64,000 nt of DNA from Stenogyne calaminthoides (GCA_037126765.1 JBBCBC010000025.1:13671639-13735638), one strand, 5' to 3'. Shown: positions 34,369 to 45,432, counted from the stretch's first letter. Notes: generated by a model from the letters alone, not told the origin. Translations and numbers: made by a program.

Positions 34369-35619
34369 TTACATAGTAAGATAAGCACCAGACCAAAATA
34401 TAAAATAACTTCCATTAATAGAAGACCCGAAGGTCGGGAGAAGTACATCATAAACCAAAAGCCCGAAGGCTAGTACAACGGAAAACAAAAAAAAGGAGCT
34501 AAAAAAAGTAGAGCTGCAGTCTCAATCCTTCTCAGCTAGGGTAGTCGAGATCGGGGTAATGACCGTCCCGAAAGGAGTCTCCTGCTGCGTAACCACCGGT
34601 GGATCGGCTTCGGGGCTTAAGACCCTCTCTACGACGGGCTCGGCAGGCATGACAACATTTGGAGGAACAACCTCCGACCTCGGTATCTCCTCCCCGATGG
34701 GCTCGGCGGGAGTGGTAGCTATGGGAGGAGCGACCTCCGAGCTCGTCAACTTCTCCGCCAAGGGCTCGGAAGATGTGGCATCCGGGAGGTCAACCAGCAG
34801 GGAGCCGGGGAGAGGGCGCACGATTTGCCCGGGATCGGGAAAGAAGAGAGGTTGATGCCCATATCCTCCAAATCTTGGATATCCAACAGAACATCGGGGG
34901 CCAGAGGGTTGTCCCGGACATACTCCTTGAGATCAGCGACTAGCCCAGTAAGGTCGCCCGAAGGGTTCGCCTGGTGACATATTCGGATGGAGCCCGCAAA
35001 GGCCATCACATACGCGGAATTACCGTTCATCTCTTCGGCGACCTTGAACTGGGCCTCCCTAGTGTCCAGCTCCCCTTTGGCCCTGGCCAGCTCCTCCCTC
35101 AAATCGGCCTCCACCTCGGCCGCCCTCTTTTTCCTTTGGATCATCTTGAACTTCTCGGCGCCCGAAGGTGTCTCCCGCCAACCGACCGGCTTCTCCTCGG
35201 CTAGCATGTCCTCTAGCTCAGCAAGGCGACCCTCGAGGGTCGAGATCCGTAGAAGATGCTCCCCATTGGCTTTCTCTAGCCCTTTTTGAGTCTCGGCCGC
35301 CGCCAAGATCAGTCCGGTCTGATCGGACACACGAGCCTGGGACTCACGGAGATGTCGGAGCTCTATTTTAGCTTGGGCATTGGTCCTTTCCAAATAAAAG
35401 GCCGCCTTGAGAGTGTGGACCATGGCCGAGTACATATTGCCCATTATTTTCTGATGATGGGCGTTTTCATGATCGGTACGAGTCCACTCCCGGGGCATGT
35501 TGTGCACGTTTCGAGAAATGTACCATGGCCACTTATTGGGGAGGTCGGCCGAAGCAAGGGGAGGACTCCTGAGGAAGCTAACCACCTCGGGGCAAAAGTC
35601 GGTGGGGCCGAGTTCAGGG

Positions 35620-35702
35620 CTGTAAAGGAAAGTCGAATCATCAGAGTTGTGAGGATTAATGTTGAAAAAAAGAGGATCAGACAAACCATAAGGAGAACTT
35701 AC
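35620..35702 (-). other. Intron 3 of the antisense gene
   Basis: 83 bp. The donor is GTAAGTTC and the acceptor TTTCCTTTACAG, with a pyrimidine-rich 3' half. Exon 4 resumes in the PELGPTDFCPEVV frame. Confidence 0.75.
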
Positions 35703-36137
35703 TCGTTCACCCGCTCCTCCTCCCAGCCTAAGAAGGAGTCATCATCTTTGTGCCGACCTCTCCTCCCAACCCGATGAATTAATTGTGGTAGCGGCCCGAG
35801 GCTAGTGGGAAAGTCACCGGCTGCGATCGGGGGCAGACCCGATCTTTCTTCCCCAACCCCCTGTTGATTTCAGACTCGTACATCGAGATCTCCTCCCTCA
35901 CTTTCTTCCGAGCGTGCCCAGAAGTTGGCGGAGTTGACCCCGTAGCCTTCCTCTTGCCTTTGTCGGCAGTAGAGGGACTAGTGGGGACCGAACTTGGAGG
36001 GATGACCTCGGTGGGAGTCAGCTTCGGAGGGGAAGTTTCAGAGGTCGTCAGTCGCCTCATGTTTCCCAGATTAGATTTCCTTCGTGAGGCCATGATGTCC
36101 GCAGAAGGCTTACGGTGGTAAACGGGGGTGTTAGGAA

Positions 36138-36211
36138 CTGCAGGAATGTGAGAAGCCAACCAGCTAGGTCGATATCAAAAGATGTAATAAGCACGGAATA
36201 AGGAAACTTAC
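36138..36211 (-). other. Intron 2 of the antisense gene
   Basis: 74 bp. The donor is GTAAGTTTCC and the acceptor CACATTCCTGCAG. It is phase 1 on both sides, and the joined codon keeps both flanking frames open. Confidence 0.8.
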
Positions 36212-36373
36212 AAGGGATCTTCAGATGACGCGGGTACGTGTATAAGCCGGCCTTGAGACGGTCGAGCTCGGAGTTCAGGGCATTGACGTCCCGACAGCTC
36301 AGAAGGGTGTCACGGACTAGTTTGAAGGCCTCCAAAAAGTCCCAATACAGGTCGGATTTTTGAGGCATGAACA

Positions 36374-36433
36374 CTGCAAAAGAAAACGAGAATTAGATCA
36401 GTACGACTTCAGAATCAAGAATATGAGATTTAC
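36374..36433 (-). other. Intron 1 of the antisense gene
   Basis: 60 bp. The donor is GTAAATCTCA and the acceptor TTTTCTTTTGCAG. Exon 1 is 315 codons plus one base, and exon 2 resumes in the matching phase. Confidence 0.8.
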
Positions 36434-37512
36434 CGTGTTCTACTAGATTCACATAATCTGTCGGGACATGTATGGGCAGAGTGCTTGAAGGGTCCACGGA
36501 CTCCCACGCCCCTCCAATGAACCACAACTTCCTGTGCCAACCATCGACTTTGTTAGGGATCCCACTCACGAGATCCTTGCCCCGGCGAAGCCGCACGAAA
36601 TTGTAGCCGCCGGCTTGGGCAATAGGCGTCATCACGAAAGATATTTCTCCCGGGTTTGGCAACCGATATAGCCCGGCCTGTCCCAGCACAGTCATTGTGG
36701 AAAGAAAATAGCTCCATCCGTTAGGAGTGATCTGGGTCAGACTCTGATTCCAAGCCGCCAGTAGGTGGGAAATCGTCGGGTGGAGCGGGAATCGGATCCC
36801 AGCCTCCATTGTATGTTCGTTAACCGTGATCATCCCGGGTGGCGATTGGTCGGCGCTCTCATCAGGTGTCACCCCGTAGAAGTGTACATCCCGGGGGACT
36901 TTATAAGGGCGACAGAGGGACCGGACGTAGTAGTCGGTAAGAACCGACCTGTTCTTCTTATGTGAAGTAACAAAATCCGACTCGAACGACTTCCGATAGT
37001 CGCGAGCCGGTCTCTTGTAGGGGTCTCGAGCCTCATAGGAGCGGTAATCGAAAACCCGCTCATAAGCTCCATATTGTCAGGGCGGGTTGGAGGTTCCGAA
37101 TCCACCTTCTACAGCCGGTGCGGCCGGGCGAAACGAGCTCAGTTCCAGAGCAGGAATATGTACAATGTCTTCCAACTCCCTCAAAAATTGATCGTCAGCC
37201 CCTTTATCGTCCCGACCGGTGCTGGAGGCACTGACGGTCGAGGGCATGGCTAGATCGGTGGTGGCGGTCTCGGTGTTATTACGATGGTATAACTCGGCAA
37301 TTGCAGTATCATCATCGTCTGAAGGTGAAGAAATCAGGAATGGAGGGGGCGTGGGAGCAGATCGGGAGCCGGAAGCCATTGATGTGAAATTGGGGAAAGA
37401 CGGTTACCTGAAATGCTTTCGAGTGCCTGAAGAATAGCCGGAAAGATAGGAGTTCAAGCCGGAGTTTCGAAAGACGAGAGAGAGGAAAGGCTTTTGAGGA
37501 GGAACCCTAGAC

Positions 37513-37521
37513 CTATTTATA
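37513..37521 (-). promoter_or_regulatory. TATA box of the antisense gene
   Basis: TATAAATAG on the minus strand, about 134 bp upstream of the ATG at 37379. It is followed by a CT-rich stretch ('ctctctctcg') where transcription could start. It lies inside the element, between the antisense gene and the polypurine tract, so the gene would not depend on the LTR promoter. Confidence 0.65.
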
Positions 37522-37830
37522 AAGAGACGAAGGGTCGAAAGTATAAATTTTGAATTCTTGGGGACCCCCGCGGAAATTAGGACGATGTGGGTGGTGCGTA
37601 GGGAGCATGCGATCGCCGATTGGGTGAACTCGCGGCTTGAAATGTCACCTGTCTACCGAACCATCATTGCAATCTTGTCACCTGTCAGGCCGGTTAGGGA
37701 GACCTAGGCGACTCTACGACTCCCCAAGGATAGAAACTTGACTCGGGCACAGATCCCAAGATCGACTTGCTGTAAGTCGACTAATTTCGATGATTCAAGA
37801 TAAGATCCCGAAGCGAGCTCGCGACCTCAT

Positions 37831-37843
37831 CTTGAGGGGAAAT
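37831..37843 (+). other. Polypurine tract of the Tat element
   Basis: CTTGAGGGGAAAT directly before the 3' LTR start TGTTGTACGG. Confidence 0.85.
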
Positions 37844-38431
37844 TGTTGTACGGGGAGATAACCCGACCTAAGGAAGGCTTGGTATTGGGTAATCTCATAT
37901 GTAACTTGTTATCCGACTTCGTCCAGCTGGGGCAGGACGGGAGGCGGCTTTGGAGTTTCGGGAGGTTGCCTGTGGCCTGACATAACAAGAAGGTTGCGGT
38001 GCGACTTGAAAGAGCCAGAAGTCACGGTCGAAGTGGTCACAACTTCGGTTAAAGATATATATGGACAAGATTCGGGCAGTTATGGTGAGGCGGATTTCTT
38101 GGGATGTAACCAGGGAAAGCATATCCGGGAGCGTGACTTGCGGAGCAAGGAAGGAAACCCTGATCAGCCCATGAGAGAAAACCCACGAAGACTGTAGCCC
38201 TAGACTTATTCTATAAATATCACTTGTAGTGTACATTGTAAATGGTCAAACTTTTAGTACTCTAGGCATATATTATACAGTAAAATCCTGGCTTGGTGCC
38301 CCCAGACGTAGTCTATTTCAAAGACGAACTGGGTAATCAAATCACTTGTCATTCACTGCTTTTGCCGTTGTATTGATCGGAATATTACTAAGTTGTTTGC
38401 TTGTTCGCCTGTAACAAAACCGAGTACAACA
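37844..38431 (+). repeat. 3' LTR of the Tat element
   Basis: 588 bp, TGTTGTACGGGGAGATAA...CGAGTACAACA, with a TATA box at 38212-38219. It contains a block near 37930-38025 that is reduced in the 5' LTR. It is followed by the CTTTC target duplication. Confidence 0.92.
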
Positions 38432-38436
38432 CTTTC

Positions 38437-38480
38437 GTTGTTCGGGGACGAGCAACACTTTAAGTTTGGGTTAGGAAAAT
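38437..38480 (+). other. End of the Athila-like internal region
   Basis: The sequence ggggacgagcaacactttaa, running on into gtttggg, resembles the stretch before the polypurine tract and 3' LTR of Athila elements. It is cut soon after by B-family leader sequence. Confidence 0.45.
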
Positions 38481-40009
38481 TGTCCTCCGTCTTGGGTTAG
38501 GATGACGTCCGGTACCTACGCCTACGCCCGGAGGCTCCGGGCATAGGCACCCGTCATCCGGCCACGTCGAACAGCACGCAGCCAGGATGCCCGCCCGCCT
38601 CCCAGCTGGCCGTCTCGAGCAGGCGCCCAACGCCGTGCGCATCCATGCGCGCAACGTGCGAGCGCCCGCCTGGCACCGTGCGTGCGCTCATGCCCAGGTG
38701 ATGCACGCGCTGTGCGCGTGCCCGCCCACTTGTGCACGTCACTGCGCGCGCCTTGCGTGCACCCATTGTTGGGGAATTAATTGCCCGGATCTATTCGGGG
38801 TGAATATTTAAATAAAATTTTAATTCTAACAATTATTACTAGCATGAATTTATCCTATATTAATTCAAATAATAATTCAACAACAAATCATGCATATAAA
38901 CAAGCCACATAAATCCTACGCATGCGGAATTGCTAGGAGTTTACGTGAACTAACCTCTTGGAGTGACAACCGTTGAGAAGATAGATACCCGTTCACACGA
39001 ACAAACCCAAAGAGTCTTTTCAAGTATTCTCTCGTCCTTGTTCAATAATCCGGTGGTAGGATGCTCACGAACAATTAACAAAAGGAAAAATAAAATTATG
39101 TTGCACCACCTTTTTGGATTTCTAATTTTTCCAACACATGGTATTGTCTGGGGATGAAAAATTCATCCCCTATTTATAATGGGGGGGGGGACAAAAATTT
39201 AGGGCTTTTGGGCTCTTGGAAAATTTCCTTGCTTCTTCTCCAAGAAACAATCTTGAATATATCCAATATATTTTGTTTCCCAAAATATCTCCCAACAAAA
39301 TCTTCTCCTCCCTTTTGCACTATAATTTTCGAAAATATCAATTAAATAGGGAAGAAATAGGATCTTTGACTTTTCTTGAATTTATGGGATAATCTTGTAT
39401 TCCAAGAATACATATTCCATAAAATCTTTCCAAAAAAAATCAAGAAAATCTTTTCTCTTTCTTCCTTTAATTATTTTCGAAATTAATGGAAAAAATTTGG
39501 CAACAATAATTTATTTTATTTTAATCACCTTTTCAGTTATTGGACTTTATATTTGGGCTACTAATCGCACACAGTCCTTATTAAGTGACAGAGATTAAGA
39601 AATCAACAACCACTGAGGTCTAACTCTTCATCCCATAAGTTGGTGAGAATGAGTTTATCCTCTATGTAGGTCCGCTTCAGTGCATCAAATGCACTAGTGT
39701 AAACTCTTGGTCAAGATAAGTCAATCTGAGCCTTACACATCAACTTCTACCAATAGATTGTTCGGATCTATCTAGGTTGTGAAAAACCCACTTGTTTACA
39801 AGGGTCTGTTAATGTGATCTTCTGTGATCTGGTATCACCACGTTAACTACAGTGTAACACATGTTATTCTATGAACGGTTTGCAATAAATATATATATAA
39901 CATTCAATCATATTTAAAGCAACAGTGATAAATAATTTATTTCAGTTAATAAGTTTTTAATACACAGGTTATACAAAGTAAAAGCATACTTTCACGTATA
40001 ACCCCAATA
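38481..40009 (-). mobile_element. Copia B-family fragment: partial leader and 5' LTR, minus strand
   Basis: 38767-40009 is a B-family LTR in minus orientation (plus strand TGTTGGGGAATTAATTG...ACCCCAATA), with a TATA-like block near 39171-39179. About 500 bp is deleted at 39561, where the text jumps from 'tttgggctacta' to 'atcgcacacag'. 38481-38766 is very GC-rich and resembles the leader island of the other copies, but the PBS between them is lost. No pol remains. Confidence 0.7.
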
Positions 40010-40831
40010 TTGCTCTCCAACGACTCTTTGAATTTCAATTCTATAAATAGGGATGAACCCCTTCAAAGTTCATTACGGAAATAATCAAGCGCTCAAGCTA
40101 TCAAGCCATTTCCGCAAGAACACTCAAGCAAAACTCAAGATTTATTCTTAGTGTTCATTCCACAACTTAGAAAGAAATATTCACAACCTAGCACTATAGG
40201 CTGATTTATTGTTAAGAGATATTTCCTTAGTTGGAACATAAACAAACCCCCCCATACAAAACATGTTAGGAAGTTTGTTAGCAAGTTTATAAGTTAGTCT
40301 TTTTAGCTTGTAAACTGGAATATGGGTGGATCTCTGTAAAAATCTAGCATGGTTGATCGTTGAGATCGATTGTAAAGTGTGTCTAACACTATAAACTAAG
40401 ATGTTTGTTAGTGTGTGCTCATGCTGGTAGGGAAGAGTGGATGTAGGAGGAGTTCTCTGAACCACTATAAAACCTATGTGTTATTTACTGCTTTGATAAA
40501 CTATCGTTCATCTTTCTGCATCAAAACAACATAAACACAGTTCACCTAATCAGCAACATCAAGTTATCTAATCTGATTTACAAAACCTGAGTTGATTTTT
40601 TAAAAGGTTTTCACACGGGTTAAAAACAACTTTCACACATCAGCCAAACTGATAGACGTCCAACTGATAAGCTTCAGAGTTGTCAGTAGGTTGGATATCA
40701 GACTAGGCTAATTACGTCCGCACTCTACAATATTATCTGCCAAACATGTTGTACACAAGAAAAGTTTTTTAAAGTCTATTCACCCCTCCCCTTTAGACTT
40801 TCCACTCACAATAACCCATTCGGGACTTACA
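40010..40831 (+). repeat. 3' part of a SIRE-type LTR
   Basis: Plus-oriented match to the 3' half of the LTR at 1110-2551. It starts at the TATA block ('ctataaatag', 40041-40050) and runs to the end GGGACTTACA. No PBS or internal sequence follows. The breakpoint with the LTR fragment on the left is at 40010. Confidence 0.7.
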
Positions 40832-41114
40832 ACTATAATTGAATGAAATTAATTGAAATAACAAAAAAAAGATTTGAAGTATTTAATGTAAAAATTAATA
40901 ATATAATTGTTTGAAAACTAATAGATTAATAATATAATTGTTTGAAAACATTATTTTATTATTGTTAGTTAGTGTGGTAGTGATTGGATAATTGCGCTAT
41001 TAGTGATGTATTGTTTTATTGTTAGTGAGGTAATGATTGATGATGTATAATTATTATTTTGTTTAGTCAAAGTCTTGTATGCATATTAAATTTGTTAATC
41101 CACATGATCGAGAT
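40832..41114. other. AT-rich spacer with a 31-bp tandem duplication
   Basis: No gene is present. Units at 40894-40924 and 40925-40952 share 'attaataatataattgtttg'. A looser repeat of 'attgttagt' and 'gtaatgattg' follows. Confidence 0.6.
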
Positions 41115-42780
41115 TGTTGGGGTTATACGTGGAAGTATGCTTTTACGTAATAACTGACTAATGTACTATTATTTACTGAATAAAAATATTTTATCGATGT
41201 TGCTTTAAATATGAATGAATGTTATTTATTTACTGCAAACCGTTCAATATTAGTACATGTTACATTGTAGTTAATGTGGTGATACCCAATCACAGAAGAT
41301 CGCATTAACAGTTTCTTGTAAATAAATGTACATCTTCACAACCTAGATGGAATTGAACACTCCATTGGTAGAGATTGAGGTGCCAAGCTCAGATTGACTT
41401 ATCTTGACCAAGAGATTGCACTAGCACATTGTGATGTGCTAAAGAGGACCTACAGAGTGGATAAATTCTTCCGTACTAACTTATGGGATAAAGAATTAGA
41501 CCTCAGTGGTTGTTGATTTCTTAACCTCTGTCACTTAAATAGGATTGTGCGTAATTAGTATTTATTGCTTTGATCTGTGTTGGGTTTAGAGTCAGAGTGT
41601 GATTCTATACTTTGCATTTTGGGCAATATTATTAATTACATGACAATTGCTAAGATTTAATATAGAACAACGTGTGCAAGGAAGGTCTTGTCTGATTTGT
41701 CCCCTTGGTGGGCTCAGAAGTTTTATCATACAAAATCTTGCAAGTGGAATTAGTTTCCGGTATGGATAATAATGTTGAGTTGTCTTTACTCCAAGGAAAA
41801 AGTTATTAATTAATATAAAGCTTTTCAGTGGCTTAATTTATTAATGGACTAAATAATCTTAAACATGGAAAATAATAATCGGGAGTCATATTATCGTAAT
41901 ATGGATTAAGATGGATAGTGCAATATTAATTTTATAGTGGAATAAATTAATATTAATGGACTGAATAATATTGTGGTTCAATATTAGAAATCCAGAGCCC
42001 ATTGGAGGTCCAATCTTAATTCTCCTAAAGGCCCCTCAAATAGCCCAATATAAGTCCAATTAATGGAAAGGAGAAGAAAATATTATTGCCTTATTTTTCC
42101 TAATACCTTCGAAATTTATGGAAAAAGAAGAGAAAAATATTTTCTTGATTTTCTTGAAAAGATTTTATGGAAAGAGATAAGTATTCTTGGAATACAAGAT
42201 TATCCCATAAATTCAAGAAATCAAATCTTGATTCTTGTTTCCTTGTAATTTTCGAAATTTTTATAAGATTGGGAAGAAAAGATATTTTGTGATTTAATGA
42301 GATATATTCAACATTGTATCTTGGAGAAGATACAAGAAAATTTCTCATAAGCCCTAAATAACTCAAATTTTCGCCCCCCATGATCTTATAAATAGAGGAT
42401 GAATTTTTCATCCCCAACAGAATTCCAGTCTTGGAAAAATTAGAAATCCACAAAGGTGGTGCAATATTTTTCCTTTTTCTCCTTTGTTATAATTGTTCAT
42501 GAGAATCCTTCCATTGGATTACGAGCAAGGACGTGAGACATATTTGAGAAGGAATTTGGGTTAATCCATCTACTCAAAGGTTGTCACTCCGAGATGTATG
42601 TTTCTCGTAAACTCCTAGATTCTGCATGTGTAGGATTTTATGTGAAATAAATTATACGCATGATTGTTGTTGGTATTTGCTAATTGAATTAATAGGTTAA
42701 TTCATGTTAGAAATATTTGTTCAATTTAAATATATATTTAATTGCACTTCGAATAGATCCGAACACCTTATTCCCCAACA
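41115..42780 (+). repeat. Solo LTR of Copia B family
   Basis: A complete 1,666-bp LTR, TGTTGGGGTTATACG...TTATTCCCCAACA, with TATA box TATAAATAG at 42387-42395. No PBS or pol adjoins either end. The flanking 5-mers (GAGAT and GGGAC) do not match, so it is either a recombinant between two elements or has lost its TSD. It is closest to the LTRs of B1. Confidence 0.85.
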
Positions 42781-42793
42781 GGGACAAGGTCTT

Positions 42794-43165
42794 TTAGGGT
42801 GTGTTTGTTTTGGGATTTAAGTGTGCAGAGAAAGTCAAGGTTTTAGAATCCAGGAATTTAGAATCCTTAATGAATAGTAAATGTATGTGTTTGTTTTGGG
42901 ATTTGAGTAGGGTGAGATTTAATTTTATGTCAAATCAATATTTAATAGTGATTGATGTTGTATTATTATATTATATTGAGAAGAATAATAAAGTGTATAA
43001 AGTGTGATGTATTGAGAAGATGAGTAATAGATTTTATATAGGTATTTGTAGGTGTGGATTGAATGTGGGATTTAAAAACCAGACTTTAAATCCCAAACTT
43101 GTATGGGACGGGGAGCGCAAAATCCTAAGTCCATCCGTGTGAATCCCAAAACAAACACTGCCTTA
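42794..43165. mobile_element. Tourist-type (PIF/Harbinger) MITE with TTA duplication
   Basis: 366 bp between TTA duplications (42794-42796 and 43163-43165). The terminal inverted repeats are GGGTGTGTTTGTTTTGGGAT at the left and the complement of GGCAGTGTTTGTTTTGGGAT at the right, differing at three positions. The left part repeats 'tgtttgttttgggattt' internally. It is non-coding. Confidence 0.88.
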
Positions 43166-43244
43166 GCGTCTTGCTTGGATGGTCACACCTAGAGTGTTAA
43201 GATTGCAGAGATGGATACCTGATTTTAACGTAAAGAGATTGACT

Positions 43245-43792
43245 TCTTCGATTGAGTTTGAATCACAAATAGTCACATAAGTTAGGCCTCAAATAGATTT
43301 AGTCCCATAAGGTTTTTCATCGTCGATTTAGTCCCAATAACTTTGACATTGTCCAATTTTAGTCCCAAATTTAGTCAAAAAATTCAAAATGACATCGTTT
43401 TGCCATTTCAATTTGGGGATTTCCGGCGGATGCTGTGACTGGACTGCAACATATATTTTTCTTTTTTAACATCTGAAATTTCAGGCATATAATGAAAAAC
43501 AAATTTTAAAAAAATTTAAAATTTGAACAGAATTGACGATAAGAATTAGTCAAACACACTTAAAAATACACGTGGCAGTGTACGAGGCAGTCCAGTCATA
43601 GCATCTGCTGAAAAACCCCAAATTAAAACGGCAAAATGACGTCATTTTGAGTTTTCTAGATTGAAATTGGGACTAAAATTGGACATTGTCAAAGTTAATG
43701 GGACTAAATCGATGATAAAAAAAAAGTTATGAGACTAAATTCATTTGAGGGTAAAGTTATGGGACCATTTGCAATTCAAACTCTCTTCGATT
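43245..43792. mobile_element. Mutator-type MITE with about 200-bp inverted repeats
   Basis: The element occupies 43254-43783 and starts GAGTTTGAATC; its other end is TTCAAACTC. Both sides carry the 9-bp duplication TCTTCGATT (43245-43253 and 43784-43792). The arms are about 200 bp each (43254-43452 against 43586-43783). They share 'tagtccca' and 'actttgacanngtccaattt' on opposite strands. The centre is about 130 bp and non-coding. Long arms and a 9-bp duplication are typical of Mutator-like elements. Confidence 0.9.
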
Positions 43793-44333
43793 GTTCAAGT
43801 TTGGGTTAGATTTTATGAGCTTCCTGATTGAGTATTTTCAGCCTCAGGTTATCTAAGGTATGACTTTGGTCATTGATAGTCCAATTATGTTAGATGTATT
43901 TACCGTGCAACTTGTTTTAGTGAATTAAAGTTGCATGTTTAAAAATGTACTTGAATTGCACGATGTATCTGGTGTATTTGAGACCCACCTTTTTATTTAT
44001 AACATATACTCCCTCCGTACTAGAATTTTTTTCACATTTGGAATGGTACACATATTAAGAAAAAATGATTGAGATAATGACTACTAGGTTCCAATATGGT
44101 GAAAATATTACAAGTAGGTACCACCCACTTTTTAGTATTACTAGTAGGTTCCAATTTATAATATTATGACATTGCTGCCCTCATAACTGATAACATTAAA
44201 AATAAGTATTAAATCAAATAAATTCACTCCCCACTTCCAACCAAACCCTCGCTCAGCCCCCCAGACCCCCACCCCTCAACCCCCCGCCGCCGCCTTCGCC
44301 GCCCCCCACCTCTCAACCGCAATTCAAAGATGT
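43793..44333. other. Spacer with a mariner/Stowaway left end and a C-rich tract
   Basis: At 44007-44018, TACTCCCTCCGT looks like the TA plus terminal sequence of a Stowaway or mariner element, but no right end is found before the LTR at 44334. 44241-44317 is extremely C-rich on this strand. No open frame is convincing. Confidence 0.5.
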
Positions 44334-45432
44334 TGTTGGGGTTATACTGAAAAATATATTTTTACTTTGTATAACCAAACTGAATATCTTATTTACTTAC
44401 TGAAATAAATTATTAATCACTGTTGCATTAAATATGAATGAATGTTATATATATTTGTTGCAAACCTTTTCAATAAGTAAGTACGTATTACGAAATGTAG
44501 TTAATTTGGTGATACCATATCACAGAAGATCAAATTAACAGTTCCTCGTGACTAAGTACAAATTCACAACCCAGATGGAAATGAACAATCCATCATGAAA
44601 GATTGAAGTGTAAGGCTCAGATTAGCTTGTCTTGACCAAGAGATTACACTAGTGCATTATGATGCGCTAAATAGGACCTACAGGAGGATAAATTCTTCGG
44701 TACTGAATATACAAGAATTAGACCTCAGTGGCTTGTTATTTCTTAATGTTTGTCCCTTAAATAGGATCGTGTGAAATTAATAACTATTGCTTTGACTTAT
44801 GATGGGAAGAGAATCAATGTGATTCGATACCTTATATCTTGGACAATATTATTGATTACATGACGATTGCTAAGATTTAATACGGAGAATCGTGTGCAAG
44901 TACGGCTTACTTGATTTGTCCTCTTGGTGGGCTCAGAATCTTTATCATACCAAATCTTGCAAGTGGAAATTTATTTCCGGTATGGATAATAATGTTGAGT
45001 TGTCTTTACTCCAAGGACAAATATATTAATTAATATAAAGTCTGTTCAGTGGCCTAATTAATTAGTGAACTAAGATAATCTTAAACACGGGAAATAATGA
45101 CCGGGAGCCATATTATTGTGAAATCGTAATATGGGTTAAGATGGATAGTTCAATATTAATTTTATAGTAGAATAAATTAATATTAATGGGCTTGAATAAT
45201 ATTTTGGCTAAATATTAAAGTTTCATAGCCCATTGGAGGTCCAATCTTAATTCTCCTAAAGGCCCCTCAAATAGCCCAAATTAAAGTCCAATTAATGAAA
45301 AGGAGAAGAAAATATTATTGCCTATATTTCCTAGTAATTTTCGAAAATTGTAGGAAAAGAAGAAGAAATATTTTCTTGATTTTCTTGAAAAGATTTTTAT
45401 GGAAAAAGATAAGTATTCTTGGAATACATGAT

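Larger units (their letters stand above)
34522..37379 (-). pseudogene. Intron-containing antisense accessory gene of the Tat element (Transposase_28-like)
   Basis: The gene lies between INT and the 3' LTR, on the opposite strand. Four exons are inferred: 37379-36434, 36373-36212, 36137-35703 and 35619-34522. The introns have GT-AG ends, and phases 1 and 1 are consistent across the first two. Exon 1 begins MASGSRSAPTPPPFLIS. It then holds a region with MEAGIRFPLHPTISHLLAAW and ITPNGWSYFLS, like the 'putative gypsy type transposon' family (Transposase_28, PF04195). Exon 3 is rich in Ser, Pro and Lys (KGKRKAT, possibly nuclear). Exon 4 has a long coiled coil (about 35300-35050) and a Pro/Glu/Val-rich tail. 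Defects are one in-frame TGA (37079-37077), one probable indel in exon 3 (near 35780) and one in exon 4 (near 34830). The molecular function is unknown. Extra antisense genes are known in Tat elements such as maize Grande. Confidence 0.8.
27544..38431 (+). mobile_element. Tat-type Gypsy element, full length, with antisense accessory gene
   Basis: A 10.9-kb element with LTRs of 499 and 588 bp and a perfect target duplication, CTTTC at 27539-27543 and 38432-38436. The order gag, PR, RT, RNase H, INT defines Gypsy. A second, archaeal-like RNase H (SATNNEAEYEA) before INT and a long 3' region with antisense genes are features of the Tat clade. All sense genes are broken. It interrupts the Athila-like element, so it is younger than that host. 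Confidence 0.93.
15407..38480 (+). mobile_element. Athila-like Gypsy element, apparently non-coding, host of two nested elements
   Basis: Three separated pieces form one element when the nested insertions are removed: 15407-18134, 26802-27543 and 38437-38480. The perfect target duplications of both inserts show that these pieces were once contiguous. The PBS at 17210 is the tRNA-Asp type used by Athila/Tat Gypsy elements. The tail 'ggggacgagcaac...ttaagtttggg' resembles the sequence just before the Athila 3' LTR. The internal region totals only about 1.7 kb and shows no gag or pol, so it looks like a non-autonomous derivative. The 3' LTR is missing. Confidence 0.5.

Noticed and set aside
34974..35777. 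Plus-strand open frames opposite the antisense gene
   Set aside because: They are shadows of the minus-strand exons, which have family similarity, splice sites and a promoter.
43793..44333. Host gene exon suggested by the C-rich tract
   Set aside because: No open frame, splice site or protein similarity could be supported.
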